A stretch of 64,000 nt of DNA, from positions 27,980 through 91,979 of the forward strand of contig ONBB01000006.1 in assembly GCA_900315935.1 (NCBI GenBank), in the 5' to 3' direction. The position numbers were made by a program, and so were the translations under genes. Origin of the DNA: an uncultured Bacteroidales bacterium. GTDB lineage: Bacteria > Bacteroidota > Bacteroidia > Bacteroidales > P3. Below are positions 49,786 to 57,702 of this stretch, one piece after another (within the stretch, counting starts at the first letter, position 1; each line of letters begins with the position of its first letter). The notes under the pieces were generated by a model. That model saw only the letters and a program-made list of their open reading frames with translations. It searched no databases and was not told the DNA's origin.

Positions 49786-50530
49786 GAGCCGCGTAGCGGC
49801 AATATAACGTATCCGTGGTTGAAAGGTGGGCGGTTGGGGAGCCGCGTAGCGGCGAGGGGATTGTGGCCGTGGTGGCAGTCCCACGGTGGAAACCATTCGC
49901 GGTTGGGGAGCCGCGTAGCGGCGACGGAATTTAGCCGTGGGCGCAGTCCATGAGGGAGGACCGTTCGCGGTTGGGGAGCCGCGTAGCGGCGACAGAATTT
50001 AGCCGTGGGCGCGAGCCTACGGTAGGTAACGACCACGAAACAAGGAGCCCTGAAAGGGCGACACGATAACAATCCGCCACGTGCCGCCCTTTCGGGGCTC
50101 CCGGGTTTGTTTGGGGCGTTCCTCCGTGGGCTTGCGCCCACGGCTACTATCCGCCATCCCCGCTGGGGACTTTGGGGAGCCGCGTAGCAGCGAGGGGAAT
50201 GTGGCCGTGGTTGCAGTCGCATGGAGGAAACCATTCGCGGTTGGGGAGCCGCGTGGCGGCGACGGAATTTAGCCGTGGGCGCGAGCCCACGGTAGGTAAC
50301 GAACACGAAACAAGGAGCCCTGAAAGGGCGACACGTGGCTGCCGGTTATCGTGCCGCCCCTTCGGGGCTCCCGGTTTGTTTGGGGCGTTCCTCCGTGGGC
50401 TTGCGCCCACGGCTACTATCCATCGTCCCCGCTGGGGACTGTGGGTACGCTCGTAGTCTCCGCAGGTGGGAGCGATTACTCTCCTCCTCGGCTACTATCC
50501 ATCGTCCCCCGCTGGGGACTCTCGTGCATT
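49786..50530. repeat. Hairpin-repeat cluster
   Basis: About 0.75 kb is built from recurring small palindromes. GGAGCCGCGTAGCGGC occurs six times, two of them variant (near 49786, 49838, 49916, 49976, 50177, 50249). GGAGCCCTGAAAGGGCGACACG occurs twice (50043, 50312), GTGCCGCCC-TTCGGGGCTCCC twice, and GTGGGCTTGCGCCCACGGCTAC twice. CCCCGCTGGGGACT occurs three times. A block of about 210 bp (about 49956-50163) is repeated at about 50227-50440. The translated frames are unlike any protein I know, and I see no gene here. Confidence 0.9.
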
Positions 50531-50580
50531 CGATGGAGGCTATAGCGTTCGGAATCGTTAAGCCTCCGTCAAACTGATGC

Positions 50581-50858
50581 AATTGTAAAAGGCATCCGAC
50601 GGGATTACCTTCACATTATTGCCAATGTTCAATGTTGCTATATTGATGCAGCCTTTGAACACGGGTCCCCATAGAACACCCCTGGCATCCCCCGTGGAAT
50701 GCGGTCGGGAATGGGGAAGGTGTCATTGCATTGTATTCCAGTTGTTTGCGGATATTCCGGTGAAATTAACATAAAAAAATTAACATTCTCCACAATAAAA
50801 TGCAAGAAACCTTGTTATAGGGGGTACTTAATAATGTTGATGTACAATAATATATAAC
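50581..50858. other. Gene-free spacer before the cyclophilin gene
   Basis: No ORF of note, RNA gene or repeat is recognised. A weak promoter is possible: TTG at 50812-50814 and TAATGTTG at 50832-50839, 17 bases apart, with one mismatch from the consensus and close spacing. The sequence becomes AT-rich toward the next ATG. Confidence 0.4.
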
Positions 50859-51314
50859 ATGAGAGCAGAGATTAAGACCGCCCGCGGCACGATGCACGCG
50901 ACGCTGTACGCCCAGGAGACTCCTGGCACTGTGGCCAATTTTGCCAAACTGGCAAAGGATGGATTCTACAACGGACTCCGCTTCCACCGAGTCATTCCCG
51001 ACTTCGTCATCCAAGGCGGCTGCCCCCACAGCCGCAACGTCGGCGACCCGCGCGTCGGCACCGGCGGCCCGGGCTGGACCATCAAGTGCGAGACCTCGGC
51101 AGAGCGCCAGCGACACGACCGTGGCGTGCTTTCCATGGCCCATGCCGGCAAGGACACCGGCGGCAGCCAGTTCTTCATCTGCCATAACCGCCAGAACACA
51201 CAGCACCTGGACGGACACCACACCTGCTTCGGTGTCGTCGACGAGGCCGACTGGGACATCATCGACCAGATTCGCCCCGGCGACCTCATAGAGGAGGTGA
51301 AGATTATTGATTAA
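50859..51314 (+). CDS. ppiB: Cyclophilin-type peptidyl-prolyl isomerase
   Basis: This 151-residue cytoplasmic cyclophilin has no signal peptide. It has the [13 protein letters not shown] motif (catalytic Arg in FHR), GGSQFFIC and [11 protein letters not shown]. It speeds cis-trans isomerisation of prolyl bonds. It is the first gene after the hairpin-repeat cluster and lies 25 bases upstream of the response regulator. Confidence 0.95.
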   Translation: MRAEIKTARGTMHATLYAQETPGTVANFAKLAKDGFYNGLRFHRVIPDFVIQGGCPHSRNVGDPRVGTGGPGWTIKCETSAERQRHDRGVLSMAHAGKDTGGSQFFICHNRQNTQHLDGHHTCFGVVDEADWDIIDQIRPGDLIEEVKIID

Positions 51315-51339
51315 TGCAATCCTTTAAACACTGAATATT

Positions 51340-52032
51340 ATGAATTTGGGAATCAAACTGCTTGTGGCCGAAGACGACCCCAACCTGGGAACCATCCTGA
51401 AAGCTTACTTGACCCAAAAGGGCTACACCGTGGTGTGGGCCAAGGACGGTGAAGAGGCATTGGGCTCGTTCGACGACGAGGACGTGGATGCCTGCATCCT
51501 CGACGTGATGATGCCAATCAAGGATGGCTTCATGGTCGCCAAGGAAATCCGCAAGATGGACAAGAAAGTGCCCATCATTTTCCTCACTGCCAAGAACCTC
51601 GAAGAAGACAAACTTCGCGGCTTCGAGGTGGGTGCTGACGACTACATCACCAAGCCCTTCTCGATGGAGGAACTCCTGGCTCGCCTCAACGCCACCATGC
51701 GCCGCTCCTTCAACGAGGACCGGCCCGACAAGAATGTGTTCAAGATTGGCGCCTTCACCTTCGACTATGCCCACCAGACCCTCACCATCGGCGACGATGT
51801 GCAGCGCCTGACGGCCAAGGAGTGCGACCTGCTGCGCATCTTCGCTGTCAACTACAACCAGCTGGTGGACCGCAACACCACGCTGCAAAAGATATGGAAG
51901 GACGACTCCTATTTCGCCGCCCGCTCGATGGACGTATACATCACCAAGCTGCGCAAGTACCTCAAGCTCGACCCCAACGTCGAGATTGTCAATGTGCACG
52001 GCGTGGGCTTCAAACTGACACACAAGGAGTGA
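51340..52032 (+). CDS. rprY: OmpR/PhoB-family response regulator (RprY-like)
   Basis: This 230-residue regulator has acidic residues EDD (11-13), the phospho-acceptor Asp55 in ILDVMMP, Thr83 and Lys105 (TKPF). A linker and a C-terminal winged-helix DNA-binding domain (RLTAKECDLLRI, YFAARSMDVYITKLRKYL) follow. The wording resembles RprY, a conserved Bacteroidales regulator. No kinase gene is adjacent. Confidence 0.9.
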   Translation: MNLGIKLLVAEDDPNLGTILKAYLTQKGYTVVWAKDGEEALGSFDDEDVDACILDVMMPIKDGFMVAKEIRKMDKKVPIIFLTAKNLEEDKLRGFEVGADDYITKPFSMEELLARLNATMRRSFNEDRPDKNVFKIGAFTFDYAHQTLTIGDDVQRLTAKECDLLRIFAVNYNQLVDRNTTLQKIWKDDSYFAARSMDVYITKLRKYLKLDPNVEIVNVHGVGFKLTHKE

Positions 52033-52047
52033 ATTAATGACGATAGC

Positions 52048-52806
52048 ATGAGGTTGAAGTTCCTAGGCACCGGCACGTCGCAAGGCGTACCCGTCATAGC
52101 CTGCAAGTGCCCAGTGTGCGCATCGGCTGACCCGCGAGACAGCCGCTTGCGCACTTCGGCGTTACTGCAGGTTGGCGACACCAACATGCTCTTCGACATC
52201 GGCCCCGACTTCCGTCAGCAGATGCTGCGCAGCGGCACCACTCACCTCGATGCCATCCTCGTTACCCACGCCCACCGCGACCACGTGGCGGGCATCGACG
52301 ATGTGCGCCCCCTCAACTACTTCCAGCAGGGCCCCATCGACCTCTACCTCAACACCATCGCCGCCGACACACTCCGGCGCGACTACCGCTATATCTTCTC
52401 CCACCACGACTATCCGGGCCTGCCGGAAATCAACCTCCACGAGGTCAGCGCCCCCTTCACCGCTGCAGGCATCCCGGTCGTTCCCGTCCATGCCATGCAC
52501 AAGGACCTGCCCATCCTGGGCTACAGGGTGGGGGAGATGGCCTATATCACCGATGCCAACTATATCTCCGCCGAGGAATTAACGAAACTCCGTGGGTTGA
52601 AGGTGCTGGTCGTCAATGCCCTCCGCATCGAGAAGCACTGGTCGCACTACAGCCTCGCTGAGGCACTGGAGGTGGTGTCGCGGTTGCAGCCCGAACGTGC
52701 CTACCTGACCCATATCAGTCATGAGTTGGGCCTGCATGCCGAGGTGCAGGGAACCTTGCCGGACGGTGTCTTCCTGGCATACGATAACCTAGAAGTAAAG
52801 ATATGA
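52048..52806 (+). CDS. MBL-fold metallo-hydrolase (PhnP-like)
   Basis: This 252-residue metallo-beta-lactamase fold enzyme has the metal motif THAHRDHVAGID. Further metal residues lie in the region of VHAMHKDL and THISHELGLHAE. An N-terminal CxCxxC-like pair (CKCPVCASA) resembles PhnP/cyclic-phosphate hydrolases. The substrate is unknown. It starts 15 bases after rprY and overlaps the next gene by four bases. Confidence 0.88.
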   Translation: MRLKFLGTGTSQGVPVIACKCPVCASADPRDSRLRTSALLQVGDTNMLFDIGPDFRQQMLRSGTTHLDAILVTHAHRDHVAGIDDVRPLNYFQQGPIDLYLNTIAADTLRRDYRYIFSHHDYPGLPEINLHEVSAPFTAAGIPVVPVHAMHKDLPILGYRVGEMAYITDANYISAEELTKLRGLKVLVVNALRIEKHWSHYSLAEALEVVSRLQPERAYLTHISHELGLHAEVQGTLPDGVFLAYDNLEVKI

Positions 52807-53732
52807 TATCCATCTGCATACCCATATACAACTATTACGCCTACCCGTTGGTTCGCCGCCTTGTCAACCAGATAGAACAATACGGTGCACAGGAGCAGGT
52901 GGAGGTGATATGCATCGACGACCACTCGTCGGGCTACTACCTCAACCAGAACATGGGCATTTGCGACATCGCCACCTACCTGCGCCTGGCTGAAAACATC
53001 GGCCGTTCGCGCATACGCAACCTCTTCCTCAAATACGCCAAGGGAGACTGGTTGCTTTTCCTCGACAACGATGCACTGGTTGCGGACAAATATATCAAGG
53101 AATGCCTCAAGTACCAGAATGCCAGGGCCGATGTAGTCTTCGGTGGCACGAGCTACGACCGTCGTGGCGACGATGTGCAGTATCGCCTCCGCTACCTCTA
53201 CGGCACACGGGAGGAGGTCTGCGATGTGGAGCAGCGTACCCAATCACCCTACAGGCATCTGTGGGTCAACAACATGATGATACGCCGTTCGGTATTCGAG
53301 CGCATCAAATTTGATCCCCGCATCAGTACCTACGGATATGAGGACATGCTGTTTGTCTATCGCCTCGAAACCGGCAACGTGTCCGTACTTCATGTCGACA
53401 ACCCGATTGTGCACGGACACCTCGAGAGCAATGCCGAATACCTTCAAAAGGTGATACAGAGCAGCAAGACATTGGCCGCAATCTACAATATGATGTGGGA
53501 AGACCAGCGCTTCTGCCATTCGATTCCGCTGCTGGAGTCCTATTCCAAAATCCAGCGTTGGAAGCAGGTAGGTCTATTCTATTCTCTTTTCAAAATCCTC
53601 AAGACCCCCATCGAGTCGCATCTGACCAGCGGACGCTTTTCGTCGCTCAGGCAGCTGCATCTTTACAAGCTGGGCATCCTCATCCGCGAGCTACATTATA
53701 ATAATTCCACCGACAACACCGAAACAAAATGA
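52803..53732 (+). CDS. Glycosyltransferase family 2
   Basis: This 309-residue GT-A enzyme has the N-terminal nucleotide-sugar fold SICIPIYNY, ICIDDHSS, NIGRSRIRNLFL and the metal motif LFLDNDA, then a WVNNMMIRRSVF/GYEDMLFVYRL acceptor-side region. A basic helix near the C-terminus may touch the membrane. The polysaccharide made is not known. The ATG overlaps the MBL stop and the stop overlaps the MORN gene start, so the three are coupled. Confidence 0.88.
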   Translation: MISICIPIYNYYAYPLVRRLVNQIEQYGAQEQVEVICIDDHSSGYYLNQNMGICDIATYLRLAENIGRSRIRNLFLKYAKGDWLLFLDNDALVADKYIKECLKYQNARADVVFGGTSYDRRGDDVQYRLRYLYGTREEVCDVEQRTQSPYRHLWVNNMMIRRSVFERIKFDPRISTYGYEDMLFVYRLETGNVSVLHVDNPIVHGHLESNAEYLQKVIQSSKTLAAIYNMMWEDQRFCHSIPLLESYSKIQRWKQVGLFYSLFKILKTPIESHLTSGRFSSLRQLHLYKLGILIRELHYNNSTDNTETK

Positions 53733-54373
53733 AGACAATGAATCATACTCGACGACTTATATTCCTGTTCGCCCTATTGCTGGCCTTGCCGGCGTCTGCC
53801 CAATACCTTGAGACGACCACCTATGACGACGGCTCGGTCTATACCGGTCAGCGCAATGGTAAGGGCCAACGCCATGGGAAAGGTCAGATGACCTGGCCCA
53901 CTGGCGACCGCTACGACGGACAGTGGAAAAAGGGTGTCATCGACGGCGAGGGCACCTATGTATGGGCCAATGGCGGCTCCTATACCGGCTCGTGGAAGAA
54001 GGGTGAAATCAAAGGACACGGTATCTTCCGCTGGCCCAATGGCGACATGATGGAGGGCGACTGGGAGAACGGCTCGCGCACAGGCAAGGGCTATTTCCAG
54101 TGGGCCGACGGCACTCGCTATGAAGGTACTTTCGTTGCAGGGCAGGCCACGGGAAAGGGTGTCAAGATATGGCCCAACGGCGACCGCTACGAGGGCGACT
54201 TCCTGGGGTGGCACCTCACCGGCGAGGGGACTATACACTTCGCCGACGGTACCTCATATAGCGGCCAGTGGCTCAACGACCAGTATCACGGCCACGGCAC
54301 CCTCGTTACTCCTGAAGGCGAGACCATCAAAGCATTATTTCAATCCGGACAAATAGTTAAAGAAGATGAATAG
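53729..54373 (+). CDS. MORN-repeat exported protein
   Basis: This 214-residue protein has a signal peptide (about 1-26, ending PASAQ). The rest is seven to eight MORN repeats of the form YDGQWKKGVIDGEGTYVWANG. MORN repeats form beta-hairpin rods that can bind lipids or serve as scaffolds. No enzyme domain is attached. It overlaps both neighbours, so it is within the same operon. Confidence 0.88.
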   Translation: MKTMNHTRRLIFLFALLLALPASAQYLETTTYDDGSVYTGQRNGKGQRHGKGQMTWPTGDRYDGQWKKGVIDGEGTYVWANGGSYTGSWKKGEIKGHGIFRWPNGDMMEGDWENGSRTGKGYFQWADGTRYEGTFVAGQATGKGVKIWPNGDRYEGDFLGWHLTGEGTIHFADGTSYSGQWLNDQYHGHGTLVTPEGETIKALFQSGQIVKEDE

Positions 54374-55235
54374 AATACATCACCTAATGCTTGTTGCTGC
54401 ATGCAGCCTTATGGCCGCTTGCGGCGGTAGCCGATACATGTCGGCCGACCCCGAGTTGGAGTCCATCTACCTCGGCAAGACCTACTATGATGTTGTGGCC
54501 GAATTCGGCCGTCCCGATTTCACGGACAACGATGGCCGCAACGGCTCGAAGGCTGTCTACAACGCTGTAACCCTCAACCGTACCAGCGCCGCCAAGCTCT
54601 ACCGCCAGCACACCATCCGCAACCGTCGCACCAAGGAGCAGGGGCAGCCTGCGGCCGGCATCATCTTCCTCTTCGATGCCAACATGCGCTGCTACGCCCT
54701 CGAGTCCGACTTCCAGCGTGTGCGCACGCCCGAGGAGAAGCCTATGGTGGACAAGCCCGACAGCCCCTGGGAGTATTCGCAAATCAAGCCCCAGGTACCC
54801 CGCACGCTGGAGTTCCCCAAGGTGGAGCGTCGCAACCCCTTCGCCGAATACGTCAGCATTGAGCGTATCGAGGTGCTGCGCGACGAGACCCGTGTCTACT
54901 TCTCCTTCGTCGACCGCACCCCCAACCGCCGCCCCACCCACGACAAGGGCCTCACCATCCATGGCGATGTCTTCATCCGCGACTGTGCCACCGGCGAGCG
55001 TATGAAACTCATCAAGCCCGAGGGCATCACCCTCTATCCCGAGTACACGCCCTTCGCCCATAACCGCGGAGGCTACGACATGCTGGTCTACACCCTCGTC
55101 TTCGAGTCCCTGCCCAAGGAGGCCCAGTTCATCGACATCATTGAACCCGGTGCCGAAGGTTTCAGCTTCTACACCATCGACGTGCGCTCCTCCGGAAAGT
55201 TCCGCCAGACCCTGACGCCCATGCATCATCAATAA
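54366..55235 (+). CDS. Lipoprotein of unknown function
   Basis: This 289-residue lipoprotein has lipobox SLMAAC (Cys19). After a short linker comes YLGKTYYDVVAEFGRPDF, a SmpA/OmlA-like small-lipoprotein pattern. A larger beta-rich part (about 130-280) has alternating hydrophobic strands. No name can be given. The ATG overlaps the MORN gene stop by eight bases. Confidence 0.78.
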   Translation: MNRIHHLMLVAACSLMAACGGSRYMSADPELESIYLGKTYYDVVAEFGRPDFTDNDGRNGSKAVYNAVTLNRTSAAKLYRQHTIRNRRTKEQGQPAAGIIFLFDANMRCYALESDFQRVRTPEEKPMVDKPDSPWEYSQIKPQVPRTLEFPKVERRNPFAEYVSIERIEVLRDETRVYFSFVDRTPNRRPTHDKGLTIHGDVFIRDCATGERMKLIKPEGITLYPEYTPFAHNRGGYDMLVYTLVFESLPKEAQFIDIIEPGAEGFSFYTIDVRSSGKFRQTLTPMHHQ

Positions 55236-55248
55236 TATTAATGTATAT

Positions 55249-57396
55249 ATGAAGAAAACACTACTCACGGCAGCCGCCGCCACCCTGGCGCTGGCTGCCT
55301 GCCAATCCAATCAGTCCTCTGCCGACAAGGTGGTCGAGAAGCCACAGGTCGCCGTGCAGGATGGCCGCTTCACACCCGAGGTGATGTGGAGCCTCGGCGT
55401 GATGAGCGAGTACGCCGTCAGTCCCGACGGCAGCCAGGTGCTGCACACCCTCCGCTACACCGACCTCGAGGCCAACAAGAACAATGCCGAGCTCTACCTC
55501 ATGCCCATTGCCGGCGGCGAGGCGACACGCCTCACCACCACCGCCGCCTCCGAGTTCAGCCCGGTCTGGTTCGACGACAACACCGTCATGTATTGCCGTG
55601 GCAACCAGATTCTCTCCATGAACCTCAAGAGCAAGCGCGAGACCGTCGTCGCCGAGTGCGAACGCGGTTTCGAGGGCTTCAAGGTGGCTCCCGACGGCAA
55701 GTCGCTGGCCTACATCTCCACCATCCCCGTCGAGCGTCCCGAGCACATTGAGAGCCTCTTCAAGGGCCTCGACCAGACCACCGGCCGCATCAACGAGGAC
55801 CTCATGTACCGCCACTGGGACCAGTGGGTCGACGAAATCCCCCACATCTACCTTGTTCCCCTCCAGGACGGCAAGGCCCTCATGGACAAGGCCGTCGACG
55901 TGCTGAACGGCGAGCCCTACGAGGCCCCCATGCGTCCTTGGGGCGGCACCGAGCAGTACTGCTTCAGCCCCGACAGCAAGCTGCTGGCCTACACCTGCCG
56001 CAAGAAGACCGGCTACGACTACGCCCACTCCACCAACAGCGACATCTTCCTCTACGACATCGCTTCCGCCTCCACCCGCAACATCAGCGACGGCATCATG
56101 GGCTACGACCAGAACCCCGTCTTCAGCCACGACGGCAGCATGATTGCCTGGGAGAGCATGGAGCGCGACGGCTATGAGAGCGACAAGCTGCGCCTCATGG
56201 TCATGGACCTCGCCTCCGGCACCAAGACCGACCTCACCGCCGACTTCGACTACGGCGTCAGCAACATCCTCTGGTCCGCCGACGACCGCGAGCTTTTCGC
56301 CCTCGTCTCCTACCGCGGCATGAACGAAATCTTCGCCTTCAACCGCGAGTTTAACGCGCAGGGCGACCAAAGTGGAGCCAACCGCGTTAAAATCCGCCAA
56401 ATCAGCCACGGCTACCACGACGTCAACGCCATACAGATGGCCGGCAGCGACCGCTTCGTCGCCAACCAGGTCTCCATCTCCTATCCCGGCACCCTCTACG
56501 CCTACAACGTCGGCGACGACAAGGCCGAAGGCCAGAAGCTCTCCACCTTCAACGACGACCTCCTCTCGCAGGTACGCATGGGCAAGGTCGAGGAGCACTG
56601 GGTCAAGACCATCGACGGCAAGGATATGCTCACCTGGCTCATCTACCCCTACGACTACGACTCCACCAAGACCTATCCCGCACTCCTCTTCTGCGAAGGC
56701 GGCCCCCAGACCCCCGTCAGCCAGTTCTGGTCCACTCGCTGGAACTTCCAGGTGATGTCCGGCGCCGGCTACTTCGTCATCGCCCCCAACCGCCGCGGCG
56801 TCCCCGGCTTCGGCATGGAGTGGCTTGAGCAGATCTCCGGCGACTACGGCGGACTCTGCATGCAGGACTACATCTACGCCACCGACCACTTCGCCGACCG
56901 CTTCCCGCAGATCGACCGCGAGCGCATCGGTGCCTGTGGCGCCAGCTTCGGCGGCTACAGCGTCTACTGGCTCGCCGGCCACAACCAGAAAGTGCCCGGC
57001 TACAAGGACGGCATGCGCTTCAAAGCCCTCCTCGCCCACAACGGCATGTTCAACTTCGAGCAGCAGTACCTCGAGACCGAGGAGATGTGGTTCGACAACT
57101 GGGACATCGGCGGCCCCTACTGGGACTGGAACAACCCGCAGATCAAGAAGTCCTACTCCAACTCGCCCCACCTCTTCGTCGACAAGTGGAACGCCCCCAT
57201 CTGCGTCATCCACAGTGAGTTCGACTTCCGCATCGTCGCCTCCCAGGGCATGGCTGCCTACAATGCCGCCCAGATGCTGCACATCCCCAGCCGCTACCTC
57301 TACTTCCCCGACGAGACCCACTGGGTGCTCCGTCCGCAGAACAGCGTGCTCTGGCACCGCAACTTTATCGACTGGTTCGACCGCTGGCTCAAGTAG
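55249..57396 (+). CDS. S9 family (prolyl oligopeptidase/DPP type) lipoprotein peptidase
   Basis: This 715-residue serine peptidase has a lipoprotein signal ending ALAAC (Cys18). A seven-bladed beta-propeller (about 40-430) with WD-like strands (VSPDGSQVLH, FSPDSKLLAYT, FSHDGSMIAWES) precedes the alpha/beta-hydrolase domain. The nucleophile is Ser566 in GASFGG, with Asp659 in EFDFR and His691 in ETHWV. It probably trims dipeptides or oligopeptides in the periplasm. It is followed by an intrinsic terminator and array copy 7. Confidence 0.95.
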   Translation: MKKTLLTAAAATLALAACQSNQSSADKVVEKPQVAVQDGRFTPEVMWSLGVMSEYAVSPDGSQVLHTLRYTDLEANKNNAELYLMPIAGGEATRLTTTAASEFSPVWFDDNTVMYCRGNQILSMNLKSKRETVVAECERGFEGFKVAPDGKSLAYISTIPVERPEHIESLFKGLDQTTGRINEDLMYRHWDQWVDEIPHIYLVPLQDGKALMDKAVDVLNGEPYEAPMRPWGGTEQYCFSPDSKLLAYTCRKKTGYDYAHSTNSDIFLYDIASASTRNISDGIMGYDQNPVFSHDGSMIAWESMERDGYESDKLRLMVMDLASGTKTDLTADFDYGVSNILWSADDRELFALVSYRGMNEIFAFNREFNAQGDQSGANRVKIRQISHGYHDVNAIQMAGSDRFVANQVSISYPGTLYAYNVGDDKAEGQKLSTFNDDLLSQVRMGKVEEHWVKTIDGKDMLTWLIYPYDYDSTKTYPALLFCEGGPQTPVSQFWSTRWNFQVMSGAGYFVIAPNRRGVPGFGMEWLEQISGDYGGLCMQDYIYATDHFADRFPQIDRERIGACGASFGGYSVYWLAGHNQKVPGYKDGMRFKALLAHNGMFNFEQQYLETEEMWFDNWDIGGPYWDWNNPQIKKSYSNSPHLFVDKWNAPICVIHSEFDFRIVASQGMAAYNAAQMLHIPSRYLYFPDETHWVLRPQNSVLWHRNFIDWFDRWLK

Positions 57397-57416
57397 TTAG
57401 CACCCATCTTATGCAT

Positions 57417-57444
57417 GAGGCCCCGAGCATTCGCTCGGGGCCTC
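57417..57444 (+). terminator. Intrinsic terminator after the S9 peptidase
   Basis: GAGGCCCCGAGC (57417-57428), ATTC, GCTCGGGGCCTC (57433-57444) is a perfect 12-bp stem followed by CTTTCTT. Array copy 7 starts 14 bases further on, so two different terminator-like signals are adjacent. Confidence 0.9.
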
Positions 57445-57458
57445 CTTTCTTCAATGTA

Positions 57459-57525
57459 CCATAAGCTTCCATATCCTTCCAGTGCCTTTGTATTCCCCTA
57501 CCGTTCCCCTACCATTCCCCTAGAG
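57459..57525 (-). repeat. Dispersed two-part array, copy 7
   Basis: This copy is inverted: CCATAAGCTT and CCATATCCTT-type 10-mers, then ATTCCCCTACC and GTTCCCCTACC 11-mers. It lies 63 bases past the S9 peptidase stop with the C-rich strand as transcript. Confidence 0.88.
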
Positions 57526-57568
57526 AACCCCCTGCCGGAATAGTTAAAAAATATTAAATAAATAGTGA

Positions 57569-57601
57569 TTGCTGCCATATTCAAAAAAAAGTGTATATTT
57601 G
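57569..57601 (+). promoter_or_regulatory. Probable promoter of the giant surface protein gene
   Basis: TTG (57569-57571), 22 bases, TATATTTG (57594-57601). The -7 box fits the Bacteroidota consensus, while the spacing is a little long. The remaining 57602-57702 leader is gene-free. Confidence 0.5.
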
Positions 57602-57702
57602 CAATACATACTCTCCCCTCCGCTGCCCCCACTAACTCCGATGGAAACCAGCCCTTTGAAACATGCTATTCAAATTTTATATTAACAAAAAACACAAAAA
57701 AA

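Noticed and set aside
49716-50306. A long open frame on the minus strand through the hairpin-repeat cluster, with several others in the same region
   Set aside because: The translations are composed of repeated RLAPTAKF/AAPQP-like phrases that mirror the DNA palindromes, and several frames and both strands are open alike. This is low-complexity read-through of repeats, not a protein gene.
49786-50530. Possible CRISPR array
   Set aside because: Repeat spacing is irregular, the repeats are of different types and the intervening sequences also repeat. No cas genes are present.
55261-57357. 698-codon open frame antisense to the S9 peptidase
   Set aside because: It is a mirror of a GC-rich gene with strong codon bias. 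The plus strand has a full S9 peptidase with catalytic triad.
49-57525. Dispersed arrays as classical transposable elements (MITEs)
   Set aside because: No terminal inverted repeats, no target-site duplications and variable unit numbers; orientation follows gene direction.
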